A stretch of 64,000 nucleotides of DNA from positions 7,254,001 through 7,318,000 of the forward strand of contig NC_134161.1 in the NCBI RefSeq assembly GCF_033958435.1, written 5' to 3'. How positions within the stretch are numbered: the first letter of the stretch is position 1; every line of letters begins with the position of its first letter. Both the position numbers and the translations under genes were made by a program. The stretch is from Carettochelys insculpta (Eukaryota; Chordata; Testudines; Carettochelyidae). The notes under the pieces were generated by a model that worked only from the letters and a program-made list of their open reading frames with translations, had not been told where the DNA came from and did not search any database. Positions 1 to 10,735 of this stretch are shown piece after piece.

Positions 1-1770
1 CATTTAATGACTGAATGCGGGGAGCCCATGGGAGGTAGCTGAGAGCAGGGCTGATTCCAGGGCTAGATAGTCAAAGCAGTGTTCCATGTTAGCCGAGCGC
101 TTGGGTGGCCCCCCCAAGACAGATGCTGGTGGTTCCCAGAAGACGGGCAAAGCACGCCGGCAGCGTGTGCGTCTACTGGTGGTGCACAGCCGCACTTGCC
201 TTGGGGCACAGAAAAATTTATTCCACACAGAGATAGAAAAAAAATCGGAACCTGGATGGAAAAGTTTCGAGGGACCATTGCATGTGACAATCCCCCATGC
301 CCCTGCTGAACAGCTGGATTCTTTTTCTGGCTCTGCCACGGCCTCGCTGAGTGAGCTTGGGCCAGGGATCGTGCTACTCCACGCCTCAGCTTCCCCACCC
401 GTAACCCCAAGGAGAACAACACTAGTCCACCTTAGAGGAGGGCTGGGAGGATTACTGGATGTCTGTTCAGCCCATTGTGGATATGAAGGTCTGTATAAGG
501 GCCGATGTTGCATATGTACACCCATAGATTATGGAGCACCCGGTGGGTTACCCCATCAGGGCTAGTGACAGCGCTGGAGTCTGCGTCATTCAGAGGAAGG
601 CATGGAGGTATGCCTGACCTGCATGCATCAAAGGACATTTCTTCTCCTCCTGCCGCTGCAGCTCAATGGCTGTAGAAGCCCAGCCCTCCCCACTCTGGGG
701 TCCTTGGCGTGGCCTGCAACGCCGCCTAATTCATGAGAGTTAGGGCTAAGAGATGAGGGAGGGAGATGCTGCCTCCTTGCCTGCTGCCTGTCCCCTGCAT
801 CAGAGATGGCAGGGCCCATGAGGACTCAGTGCTCTTCCCCTTGGCAGGTGCTCAGCCTGGAGGAGGACTTGGGCAAGAGAATCCTGCAGGAGGCTCAGGC
901 TCCCCGACCTTTTCAACTCCCCACCCCACCCAGTCACCCACAGAGCCTGTGGGCAGAGCTGTGACCACACCTGGAAACCTCTGCCCACATCAGGCAGATG
1001 CACTGGGACACAGAGCAAATTCCCACCCCATCCATGTCCTCTCAGGTAACAAGCCACATGAGTCCCTCCACCCAGACAGGCCCTGCTGTCCCCGGTCGCC
1101 TGAAACGCTCCCAAGTTTTCCCACCAGCACCGTCGGCAGCCGTGCCCCGCAGGCTGTCCCGTCAGATGGGAAGAGGAAGAAGGTTGCCCTGGGTCCACAG
1201 GGAAGATGAGATGGGCAGCTGGAAAGGTCAGGTCTCCAGACCCCTGAATGGGCAGTGAGAGCCCCCCTCCTGAAGTGGACTTCAGTCCCGACAGAGAGGC
1301 ACCAATGCTCTGTGGAGGGGCAGTCCCCAGAGAAGCAGGCCTTAGGGACCTGCTCTTCAGCTGATGCAGGGTTTGCTCTGAGGAGCTTCCCCATATGGGT
1401 GCAGGCCTGAGCTGCCTACAGACCGCTGATGTCAAGGGCTGCAGAGTAGGGTTCCCATATGCTGCCCATTTAGCCCCCCAGGCAGTGGGGCTTTCTCTCA
1501 GCCCCTCTGAGTTGGCTGTGGGCAGAGGGGTTTGGTCTTGACCCCAAGGACCCACTTCTCCTTTCAAGGTGACGGATTCTACTCCAGTTCAGCTCCACTG
1601 ACGCTAATGGGGCTAGTCTGGTTTCGCAGGCACCAGCAAGAGCAGAGCAGGCCCTGTGCCTCTCTACACAGCTCTGGGGCCAGCGACTCCACACAGGAGT
1701 GAGGCGTAAGGAGTCGCCCCCGGCTCTAGTGTGAAGCTGAGACAGGGCTGGGTGCCTTGGGGGTACTTAC
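1..1770 (-). other. Intron downstream of the D3 exon (partial)
   Basis: This is non-coding sequence 3' of the GTAAGT donor at 1765-1770 in gene orientation. It contains one hAT MITE copy (77-280). No continuation of the third Ig domain and no transmembrane exon could be found. Long open frames here (for example 800-1567 on the minus strand) lack family resemblance and are GC-rich chance frames. Nothing else is recognised. Confidence 0.7.
77..280 (+). mobile_element. hAT-type MITE copy 1 (CAGTGTTCCCT family)
   Basis: The copy starts CAGTGTTCCATGTTAGCCGAGC and ends AGGGACCATTG, a degraded inverted match. Internal landmarks shared with the other copies are GGTGGTGCAC and AAATTTATTCCAC. No convincing target duplication remains. 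Confidence 0.75.
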
Positions 1771-1888
1771 AGCCTCCACTGGTAGGTGGTAGCAGGAGGG
1801 TTGGCATCCGATTTACACGTCAGTTTCACATCCTTCCGGTTCAAAAACCAGTTGCCGTCAAAGCCCTCGATGATGACTTCCGGCTCGT
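1771..1888 (-). CDS. NECTIN1: Nectin (nectin-1-like) exon encoding the N-terminal part of the third Ig domain
   Basis: This 118-bp exon starts with AC, completing the Tyr codon split from the second-domain exon to give YEPEV, the canonical nectin-1 D2/D3 junction. It ends two bases into a codon at a strong GTAAGT donor. The acceptor CACCCCCCACAG follows an unusually long pyrimidine tract. The peptide contains EGFDGNWF, the first D3 cysteine (KLTCKSDANPPAT) and the core tryptophan (YQW). The second D3 cysteine must come from the next exon, which is not in the window: I found no matching coding segment between 1 and 1770. Splitting the third Ig domain across two exons agrees with my recollection of vertebrate nectin genes. 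Confidence 0.92.
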
Positions 1889-2316
1889 CTGTGGGGGGTG
1901 AGAGGGATGGTGAGGAGAGGGGTTGGGCGGTCAGGGAGCAGACGAGAGAGAGGGAGAAAAAGAAGGAGGAACGAGGAGACCGAGGTGGGTGGGAATGAAA
2001 ACAGGAGTGAGGGTTGGTGGAACGGTGTGAATGGAGGGTGTGGACAGAGAGCATTGGAGAGGAGCACAGAAGGCGGAGTGGGGGAGGCAGGAAGAAGGGA
2101 GAGGTGGGAAGGGAGAGAGAGCACGGGCAAAAGGAAGGAGTAGGTGAGAGGGAGGGAGAGGAATGGTTGCTCTGTCCTCCTCTGCCCCATGGAGGGCTTG
2201 GCACTTCACCCCTCCAGCAAGCTCCTGAGCCTCCCCTCCCTGCACCAGCCCCAGGGCTAGGCAGACAAGACACCAGGCCCTGGCAGCCAGCCTGGCTCCG
2301 CCGCGCTCTCACTTAC
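1889..2316 (-). other. Short intron with a long polypyrimidine tract
   Basis: This 428-bp intron is GT-AG on the minus strand. About 1892-2175 is strongly purine-rich on the plus strand, so pyrimidine-rich in the transcript, and runs almost to the acceptor of the D3 exon. This is far longer than a normal polypyrimidine tract. It could influence acceptor strength or adopt a triplex structure, but neither is shown by sequence alone. Confidence 0.85.
1892..2175. repeat. Purine/pyrimidine-asymmetric tract in intron
   Basis: About 280 bp are dominated by A and G on the plus strand (GAGAGAGAGGGAGAAAAAG, GGGAAGGGAGAGAGAGC). On the gene sense strand this is a C/T tract leading into a splice acceptor. 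Confidence 0.85.
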
Positions 2317-2619
2317 ACAGCACATTGAGTGTCATGCTGTCGGTGAAACGGTCCAGCTGGTAATTGACCACACACGTGAGCTGCTGTCGGTGGGCCTCCC
2401 GGCTCGGCACCAGGCGATACCGGCTGATCACCGTGATGGTGCTGTTGCTGTTCCTGATCTCCTGGAACTCTGCCTCCCCTTTGAGCTTGGTGTCCCAGGA
2501 GACGGTGCTGGGGGGCTTCCCATTGGAGGAAGTGCAGGTGGCCACCAGGATCTTTTCCGTCATGCCGGATCGGGCTATGAGGGGCCGGGTGGTGCCCTCC
2601 ATCCAGTTGGTGGGCTTGG
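2317..2619 (-). CDS. NECTIN1: Nectin (nectin-1-like) exon encoding the second Ig domain
   Basis: This 303-bp exon encodes the second, constant-type Ig domain. The acceptor is CTCCTTGTAG and the donor GTAAGT. It begins with CC, completing an Ala codon with the last G of the V-domain exon to give the AKPTNW linker typical of nectin-1. It ends one base into a Tyr codon that the next exon completes. Visible domain features are the first cysteine (VATCTSSNGKPP), the core tryptophan (VSWDTKLKGEAE), the RYRLVPSREAH strand and the second cysteine (LTCVVNY). One N-glycosylation sequon (NST) is present. The frame has no stop. Length and phase match a one-exon-per-domain nectin layout for D1 and D2. A 220-aa open frame reading through this exon into the intron is a frame shadow. 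Confidence 0.93.
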
Positions 2620-3204
2620 CTACAAGGAGACAGCAGAGCAGGGACAGGAAGAGGCACAGGCCTGGTTATCAGGTCACCATCAAACCCCATAGCCCCCAGC
2701 CCTTGACACCCAGAAGCACATGGCTGGGCTCTCCCTGGCCAGTTCCAGGGCTTGGGCACACGTCCTGCCATCTCAGCAGAGCTACTGAGAACCTCGCCCT
2801 CCAGGCTGCAGAGCATGGAAAAGGGCAGTGATCTTTCAACTGGATTCTCTCCCACACTGAAAAGCCCAAGCCTTCTGGGGAATCCTGGCTCAAGGTCTCT
2901 CCACCCACCTGCCCAGGTCAAAAGAACTCCAGGGGGAGCTTTATGAGTGCTTTGCATTGCTCTTGTGTCTTTCACCCGGGACTCTCAAGCCACTCAGTGA
3001 ACCTGTTCAGCCTCCCCACACTCCTGGAAATGTTGGACTGCGGAGATTGAGCTCTGTGGGTGAAAGTTAAACCAAAGGGATTTTCCCCAGCAGAGGCTCA
3101 GGGAATCCTGGGATCCCAGTTCCAGAGGATGCTCAGTGGGTGACTCTGAGCTGGGGCAGGGATACGGGCTGAGCTCGGAGCCCAAGGCAATGGCTATGTC
3201 TTAC
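2620..3204 (-). other. Intron between the V-domain and D2 exons
   Basis: This 585-bp intron has donor GTAAGA and an acceptor ending TTGTAG. I recognise no repeat or RNA gene in it. Confidence 0.85.
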
Positions 3205-3555
3205 CCAGCACAGTGAGGTTCAGCTGGCTCTCCCGGTTGCCAGTCGGGAAGGTGGCAAATTCGCAGATGTATACGCCCTCATCCTCCAGCTCCAGCCGGG
3301 ACAGCTGGATGGTGCCATCCTTAATTGAGGGGTTCTGAAAAGTCACACGCTCTTTGTAGGGGGAGAGGATGGAGACCCCCATGGCAGGGTTGAAGATGGC
3401 CACATTCTGCTTGGAGCCATTGGTGGCCTTCTGCCACGTGACCTGCGTGATCTTCACTTCGGAGCGTGGGTTGGTGAAGCTGCAGTGAAGGACCACGTCC
3501 GTCCCGATGAACCCTGAGACGGTGTCATTGACCAGGACAGTCTGAGCCCGTAGCC
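3205..3555 (-). CDS. NECTIN1: Nectin (nectin-1-like) exon encoding the V-type Ig domain
   Basis: This exon encodes the membrane-distal V-type Ig domain of a nectin, a Ca2+-independent adhesion molecule of adherens junctions that pairs in trans with nectins on neighbouring cells. On the minus strand the acceptor is a pyrimidine-rich stretch ending TGCAG and the donor is GTAAGA. The 351-bp exon starts with two bases of a split codon and ends one base into the next, so it joins the following exon in frame. The 116-codon frame is open. It carries the two domain cysteines (VLHCSF and YICEF), the conserved WQK tryptophan, the LEDEGVY motif before the second cysteine, and the FATFPTGNRES loop, whose phenylalanine is the key contact in human nectin-1 homodimers. 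N-glycosylation sequons are NDT, NGS and NLT. The match to nectin-1 is much stronger than to nectin-2, -3 or -4 as I recall them. In mammals nectin-1 is also an alphaherpesvirus receptor. The signal-peptide exon was not found. Confidence 0.93.
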
Positions 3556-4946
3556 CTGCAATGACAGAGCAGGGATGATGCGGATGAGATGGAGAAGGAG
3601 AGAGAGAAAGGAACTATGGGACCCTGGAGACCTTCATCCCCTGATCTCCAGAACACGCTCCCTGCAACTGCATCTGGTGCGTGGCCTGCAAGGGCCTCTG
3701 TAGCACAGAAACAAAAGGGAGCCCACGGCAGCCATGCCTACATCAGGGCCAGCAGTGATCCCCGTCAGCATCTTCTGCAGCAGCTTGCGAGTGGGGTACC
3801 CAGCTCCACTGCTGCAGCAAAACCAACTGCATCCCCCGTCCACAACAGTGGTTTGATAAGGGCTGATATGCCTCAGCCATGCTGGCGAGTGAGGTCTGCT
3901 GCTCCCTTCACCCCTTAGTCTAGTGCCCAAAGGCCCGTGGTGCCCACAACATCCCCAGATGGTCCAGGGAAGGACAAACAGATGAGGCTTTTACTCATGG
4001 AAAACACACTGCTCAAGTAAGACCTGCAAAGCACACATGTGGCGGTAGAAGCACAGCTCTGCACACATCCACACACCACTCCCTCCAACTCACAGGCACA
4101 GGCACCTGACTGTCCTAGGCATGCAGGAGAACACGTCACTGGGTCCCTGCTGCACACACATGAACTTCCATGTACACCACGGAAACATTGGCTAGCCCAA
4201 GTCGATACTCAGGGTAGTGCAGGTGGCTCACTGAAAGCAAGGGGAGCTACTCTGGAAGATTTATGAGTCACATATGATCCATCCCAAGAGTGCAAAAGAC
4301 ATCCCTACGCTTGCTCTGTGCAAGCGGACATGCAGAGGAAAATAAGCACATGTAGATTAATGGTCTGCTCCAACTCCCATGAATGTCAGTGAAGACACTT
4401 CCACTGAGCTACTGAGGCCTAGGTGGTGATTTTCAGACCAAATCTGAAAAATAAGGCAATGAGAATACTGAGGCACATGGGCTGCTCCAGCCAGATACTG
4501 TTTTTCACTTCCTGCCCTTTCCTTTCCTTGTTGTTCATTGTTGCTGTCAGCTGGCAAACAGCTGCCTTGGTCCACCCCAGAGGTGGCTGCGTTTTTGAGG
4601 CAGATAAAGCCCTTCTGCACACAGGCTCTGTAAAACAGAGACAAAAGGTGCTGAGCAGAAGCATAGCTTATTGTTAACGGTTATTCTTCTGTCCCAGGTG
4701 ACTCCTCCCTCTATGAAAATAAAGTCTCTCACAAGGTCAACATTTAAATTTACCTGCTGCTCTGTCTTCCTCTTATGTGTGTGTTTCGAGATAACACTCC
4801 AGTAATTAGAGAGCTGGTATTTATATGAGAAAAGTGTTGGAAGAGCAAGGTGCTGAGAACTGGAAAAGCTGGTTCTGCTCCCTCCCTTACAGAGGAGGCT
4901 GAGAGGCAGGTGTGCAAAGTGTGGGAGAGGGAACCAGAGCAGGGGT

Positions 4947-5042
4947 AGATGACGGGAACCGGTCAAAGGAGAAAGACAGGAAAGAATGATGGACAGGAAG
5001 GGAGGGGCAGGAGGCAGAGAGGGAGGGAGGGTAGGAGAATTG
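4947..5042. repeat. Purine-rich tract
   Basis: GGAGAAAGACAGGAAAGAATG through GGCAGAGAGGGAGGGAGGG is a purine-dominated simple sequence. Confidence 0.6.
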
Positions 5043-5214
5043 GAGACAGCATCTTCATGGTCAGTGCACAGAGCCATTTTGAGCCAGGGCTGCCAAGTGT
5101 AATAGCATCAATACCACTGCTGTCAAAGCGAAGGCCAGATCGAGTCAGACCTATGAACTCCCGCTCCACTAATGGTCCCGCTCGGTGCCACTGAGTGCAA
5201 ACCAGAAATGAGTG

Positions 5215-5640
5215 CCTGCCAGGCCCACACCATGTGCGCTTGCACATTCTAATAGTGTCCTCTTGCACACACGCATGCACACCCTCACACATGTTCACAC
5301 GCACACCTGGGCAAACTTATTCACACTCAGATCCTCCAACACACCTCTGTGCTGACACACACAATTCCTCATGTGCGCTTCCTTTTTCACCCGCACGTGC
5401 GCTCCCACAATTCCCACCTCACCCTCTTCCTCGCGCGCACACACACACACACACACACTCACGCCGGGTGTGCAAGGGTTCCCTCTCGCACACATACATT
5501 CACACACACAGGCCCTCACTGACACACACGTGTCTCCTCTCTGACATGCGCGCACATGCATGCCCTCACCCAGGGGTTCCCGTGTGTTCTTCCACCCATG
5601 CATGTCCTCACTCAGGCACACACTCATGCCCAGCATTTTG
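5215..5640. repeat. CA-rich cryptic simple sequence with (AC)n core
   Basis: An (AC)10 run at 5439-5458 lies within about 400 bp of interrupted ACAC, CACACG and TGCACAC repeats. It opens a spurious 367-aa frame rich in His, Thr and Ser. Confidence 0.8.
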
Positions 5641-8600
5641 TTTAAAGCCTGCAGCCCTGTTTCCCCTCCTCTCGCAGACCCTGCGACCGCCCCTCCGTGC
5701 CTCTGAGCCCAGAAGTGATCCTACCGAAACCAGCACAGAGCTGCCACCTCCCCTGCTGACACAGCAGGGCAACAGTGAAGCCTCAATACCCTTCCTGCAG
5801 GCTGAGTCTGGGCTCTCTGCTGGAGCCAGGCATCCAGCCCCTGCTTCTCGCTCAGGGAACAGGTACTGGGCAGCCAGGCTTGTCCTACTGCTCTGCCAAC
5901 AGTTACTCAACGATATTGGGAGTGAGGTGCTGGCGGGGGCACCTTCACTGGGGACACTGTGCACCTCATGGCCTTTAGATCCTATGAAGGAACCCACCGA
6001 GCAGCATGGAAAATGCCCGTCTGGTGGCTGGAATAGGGAGGAGCCCAGCAGCCCTTGGGGCCAGGTGGAGATGGAGCCAGATTGTGTCAGGCACAGCACA
6101 GAGGCGACGTGGCATCTACCAGTGCCACAGCTGGGCACTGCAAGGACCAGCTTGCGTCGGGAAGGGAAGGGCAGGTGCCCCAGTGGGATGCAGAAGATCT
6201 GGGCTATGAAGCTCTCAGCGCGGCACCCCAAGTGGGAGGCAGAGAGCTGGGACCCACTACAAGCAGCACGAGGACGGCCAGGTGACAGACTGCACTGAGC
6301 GGGCTGGGATTGGGGGAAGGGGGAAACGTGGGGCAGCTTGCTTGCCCTTCAGCATGCCACGATCCTCCTGCCCTCCAGGCGAGAGCGCCTCTGGCAGAAC
6401 TGGCTGCACCCACGAAGGGGAGCGAGCAGCCGGGCTCTGAAGTGTTTACAGCCTTGGAAAGCGTGTGGGAGCTTGCTGGTGAGCAGAGGCAGGCATGCAG
6501 CCGAAGTCCTGGGAACAGTCCTGCAGGTAGGTGTGCTAAGGCCTGCGGAGGGTAGCTTCATCAGCCTTGGCCCCACCCTCTTCTGAAGTGCTGCCAGCAC
6601 AAGCAGGCAAGCTCTGCCACCAGTGAGAACCCTCCATCAACAAACTCTGGGTTTCAAAGCGAGCTGTTGGCTCCAGGGCTTGGGCGATGGTGCAGCTGGC
6701 TCTGGTTCCACATAAGGTTCACCCTAAAGGCATCAGCTGTTGCCCGGGAGCCAGGCTTGCCAAAAGGAGGAAGAGTTTGCAATCACTGAGAAGGGACAGC
6801 AGAAAACCACGCCCCATGCCAAGACCTGACTCCTTCCTAGCACAGCCAGAAAAACGAGAGATTGGCTAGTGAACCATGGAACTCAGAAACAACAAAACCC
6901 TCTGGGCTTGTCTGGGGCATCTCCCTGCCAATGCTGTTACAGAGAGAGGAGCTATGTCCCAGTGGCAGGGGCGCGGGGTGGAGCAAAGAAAGGGAGATTC
7001 CATCACTACCCAAAGGGCGCTATTCCACAGGCCAGATGCTAAGGCGACAGGCACATTAGAAATATCAATGAGATGATCATGATGCCTCAGATAGACAGGC
7101 TGACAGACAGACAGATAGATAGAGTGGAAGGGTGGATAAGATAGATCACTAGATTGATCCTTCAGGAAGCTTTCCCTAATATTCAGCTTCAATTTGCCCT
7201 ATGTTAATTACATTCCATTCCCCAAGCTCCGTTGTCAGCAATGTCCACGGAAATGACATAAAGATACTTATGGAACTAGTCAGGTTCTTGGAAGAGCTGG
7301 AACAGCGGTGGCGCTTCCAATTTCCACCCCCAGCCCGGGGCAGTCAGCCTCGCTTGCTGTCCTGACCCTGCTCTCCCTCGGGCTTCTCGAGCCCTTCTCA
7401 AAACCACCAGAGGATTTCATCAGTAAAAGCCAGGGTCCTGGGCACACAGCAGTGGAGCAGATGCAGGGATACAAACAGGGCAGGAGGGCTGGGAAACATC
7501 ACTGGGCAGAGTGTGAGGGCAGGGGTATGTGGAAAAGGAGCTGGACTGGCTGGGAGCCAGGAACATGAAGCGCAAGGGCTTAGAATGCAGGGATACAGGC
7601 TACAAGAGGCTGGCGTAGAGGGCTGCATAGAATGAGAGGTGGAACACGACAGCTGCGCCCTGGCCCAGCACGATGGCACAGCCCTGGATCGTTTTAAATT
7701 TGATCCTGATCTCAAACATGCGTGAAAACAGAAGCAGCTGCCAGGCCGCCTGTGACAGGGCCCCCTCACCGCCCAGACCCAGAGGGCTGGATCCACAGCC
7801 CTGCGCCAAAGGAGCCACTCAGACGGATGGCAGCTGAGGCTCCAGCCTTGGGCTGGAAGTCAGGCTCCTACATGCAGCCGCTTCCCAAAAAGCACATTCC
7901 AAACGTTCAGAGGCCGCAGGGAGAAGAGAGGCTAATGCGAAAACAACCAGCACGCGGAAATCCCATTTCCTCCCATGGTGTCTCAGTGCTGGTTGGCTGC
8001 TTTGGGAGAAGGGAGAAACCTCTGCTGACCCTCCCCTGGCTTGCAGTGCTCCTGGATCCCAGGGCCGGGACAGCCCCACTCCAACCACCACGTGACGGCA
8101 CCAAAGCCCAGCTCGCAGCCCCAAGACCCAGGTTAGATGGAGCCAAAGCTTTTTGCAAGTTACCAGGGAACGTGGGTGACCTCCCTCTGCTCCTCAACCT
8201 ACAGGGACGGGCTGCCGCGGTGCAGCTCAGTGCCCTCTGGAGCGCCTGCTTGCAAGGTGACTGAGGCTTGATAGCTGCTTTCCCATTAGCCCAGTGCACA
8301 CTCAATAATTCATCGGGGCCAATGCACAAATTATTGATGGTAATCAGAGAGGGCGCATATGCAGGAGAGAAGATGCAGGCCCCGATAAGCCTCTGGAGAA
8401 GTCTTGAAGAGCCCAGGGTGTGTGTAATCTGACAGCCAAACAGGGCATGGAAATCCAGCTCTTGGGGGTCCGTGCCAGACTGCCGAGGACCTGTGCATGA
8501 CCTGTCCTGGCCTCTGTGGAGCACCAGAGACGCGCTGGTGCTCTGCCTTCATTAGCAGACACCATCCTCTCTTCCCTGCCCTGGCTTCTTCTGGAGTCCT

Positions 8601-9013
8601 TTCTCCCAGGTCCTCCTTCGAGACACTCAACAGGCCATGTGAGGCTTCAGTGCACTGGCAGCATGGCTTGGCTCTGACACGCCGCACCCTTTGGCATCGG
8701 CAGGGAGCGAGGAGTGCTGCAGACAACCCAGCGATGGCTGGAGGTAGCACACGGATACTCTGTTGCAACATAGGGGACCCAATCAATGGCCCTTTGTTCG
8801 CAAGGACCATGGGAACTCCAAGCTGCATTGCACAACTTTGCACTGGCTCAACCCGCCGAGGATTTCTCCCTCCTGTTTCCAGATACCCCTCCTGTCCCTC
8901 AGGCATTGGAACCGCCCTTGGCACCCACCTCCCCTGTGATATGGCAATATTACTAGGCACCTTGCTGACATCCGTGGTGCAGGGGTTCAGAGGTGCAAAG
9001 GCCCATGTGTCTC
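5641..9013. other. Intronic block, mostly unique
   Basis: No exon, RNA gene or strong repeat recognised apart from short AGACAGATAG-type repeats near 7090-7130 and the candidate element at 8285-8420. Long open frames here are GC-rich chance frames on both strands. Confidence 0.5.
8285..8420. promoter_or_regulatory. Candidate conserved intronic element with nested inverted repeats
   Basis: CAATAATT (8303-8310) is inverted as AATTATTG (8329-8336). ATCGGGGCC (8312-8320) is inverted perfectly as GGCCCCGAT (8378-8386), interlocking with the first pair. The AT-rich homeodomain-like cores and CGATAAGC (GATA core) in otherwise unique sequence suggest an enhancer. This is inference; no conservation data are available here. 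Confidence 0.3.
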
Positions 9014-9201
9014 AGGCTAGATCTACACGACAGCCTACGTCAGCATCACGTACATCACTCCGGGGCATGAATAATCTCACAAAAGCATCCACGTGCACAG
9101 TGCTATGTTGGCAGAAGAGCTCTCCTTTAGGGACTGAAAGCGTCTTCACCAGATCCAGTACAGCTGGGCCACCGCAGCGCCAAGCATGTAGACCTGGCCT
9201 C
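9014..9201. mobile_element. TIR-bearing DNA element of the turtle GTCTACAC group
   Basis: The left edge (AGGCTAGATCTACACG) and the reverse complement of the right edge (GAGGCCAGGTCTACAT) form imperfect inverted repeats about 190 bp apart. Such GTCTACAC-type ends are abundant in turtle genomes. No coding capacity. The superfamily is not resolved. Confidence 0.5.
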
Positions 9202-9984
9202 AGAATGAAGCAAAGACGGCTGATGGGGCAGGGAATGGCAGTGGGTTCAGCTGAAGGAATGTATTTATCATGTGTTAGTGGCTTGCTTTTCTTTAGTCTC
9301 CAGCTTTGAGACGCACTACACACCCACAATAGGTGTTGTCCTATATATAAATATATATGAACACTGAAGTCACTCAGCACTGAAATGCAGCTGTCTCTAG
9401 AACAGAATGCAGCAGGCGTTCAACAACCCACATCAACACTGCTTGTGATTTTGGGAAGATGGGAAGTAATAAAGAAGCCTGAATCCAGCTGAAACAAATG
9501 GGGATATTTGAGAGTAAGTAGTTAACACCTTTCCTCTTGAGAGAAAAAAAGAAAAAGGTACAGAAAAACTGCCCAGGAGATTTTCCTGGATCATGAGGCA
9601 CTAGAAACTGTGTTCTGAATCTTTTTCAGCAAACACAGCTCTCCCGCTGCCATGCTGAGACACTCGCTGGTTGCTGGCTGAGAAGGAAGAGTGCTCTTCA
9701 ACGAATCAGCCACACGCCACTCCTTGCAGCACTCTTGCCCTTCATTGGAGGGTTCTTATTCAAATACTGGTTAGCTTGTGAGCTTAGATACCGGAGGGAT
9801 TAGACAGTAGTGCTTAGACACCCATGCAGAGGTGCGTTAGCAATAAGACAAAGGGCTAACGAGAGAGAAGCTGTGGCGAGATTACAGCAGAAGGTGACAT
9901 GGTGGCATATACATGCAAAATGCCCAGTCTGGGTTGAAATAACATTAGGATCATGGCAGGGACAAATCAAGAAAATTGCTAGAG

Positions 9985-10040
9985 GTTCAGCGGCATAGCT
10001 CACAAAGCAGCATCTGGTTTCTGTTCAAGTCCCGCTCAGA
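9985..10040 (+). mobile_element. tRNA-like A/B box segment
   Basis: CATAGCTCACAAAGCAGC followed by CTGTTCAAGTCCCGC resembles A and B boxes with shortened spacing. Weak support for a SINE head. Confidence 0.25.
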
Positions 10041-10429
10041 AAAGAAAGACCATTCTTGGTGTGGGATTGCGAATGGGATACACAGATCCTTTCACTGGAG
10101 GGCACCAGATCGCAGACAGAGTAGGACAGCAGTGACCACTGAGAGGTCACCAGTGGATACCTGGCCAGTGGTCTGAGGTTTTTTTTGTAGTTCCAAGGAA
10201 GGTCCACACCCTCAACCCCCCCCATATCTGACTCTTTGTTGGGAAGTCTAATGGGAATGGTGGATAGTGGACACAGATCAAGGTTGAGGTATGATGGAGA
10301 GGAAGTTTGCCCATGCTGGACCATCTCAGAGGCTAAGCTTCTATCTCCGTCCTTACTCGATCAGTCAATACAGAAGCCAGACAGAGAGAGAGAGACCTGC
10401 TCTGGGCTGGTTTTGTTTTTCCACTAACT

Positions 10430-10735
10430 CCCCTCAAGGCTTTTTCATCCATTCCTGGCACTATTATTAAGACCAGCTTGATGCCTGCACCCACAGGCCC
10501 TGCCTGAGATCAGCGCTCTGATGTGCTCGGTGCTGCACAGACACACACCAATAGTCAGCCCCTACTCCCAAGAGCTTGACAGGCTGAATATACAAGCCCG
10601 AAAGAGACACGTGGAGAGGGGAAGTGATTTGACCAAGGCCACACAGAAGATCACTTGCAAATCTAGGAATTGGCCTGAAGTTGCCTGAGAACTAGCTCGA
10701 TCCACCAGGCACCATGGCCTCCCAAGTTCCATTCG
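10430..10735 (-). mobile_element. CORE-SINE / L3-like composite repeat
   Basis: The plus-strand text CCCAAGAGCTTGACAGGC, GGGGAAGTGATTTGACC and AAGGCCACACAGAAGATC is the reverse of a CORE-SINE body. CGCTCTGATGTGCTCGGTGC near 10511 corresponds to the LINE-like tail shared with other copies (consensus near GTGCTAGGTGCTGTACAAA). Confidence 0.6.

Noticed and set aside
800..1567. 255-aa minus-strand open frame, same strand as nectin
   Set aside because: No Ig, transmembrane or nectin tail features. It does not fit the phase-2 join required after the D3 exon.
2313..2975. 220-aa minus-strand frame over the D2 exon
   Set aside because: Alternate frame of the real exon extended into intron.
5195..6298. 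367-aa plus-strand open frame
   Set aside because: Arises from the CA-rich simple sequence, giving His/Thr/Ser repeats. No domain, splice context or family resemblance.
8497..9309. 270-aa plus-strand open frame
   Set aside because: Overlaps a TIR element and has competing minus-strand frames; composition is that of a chance frame.
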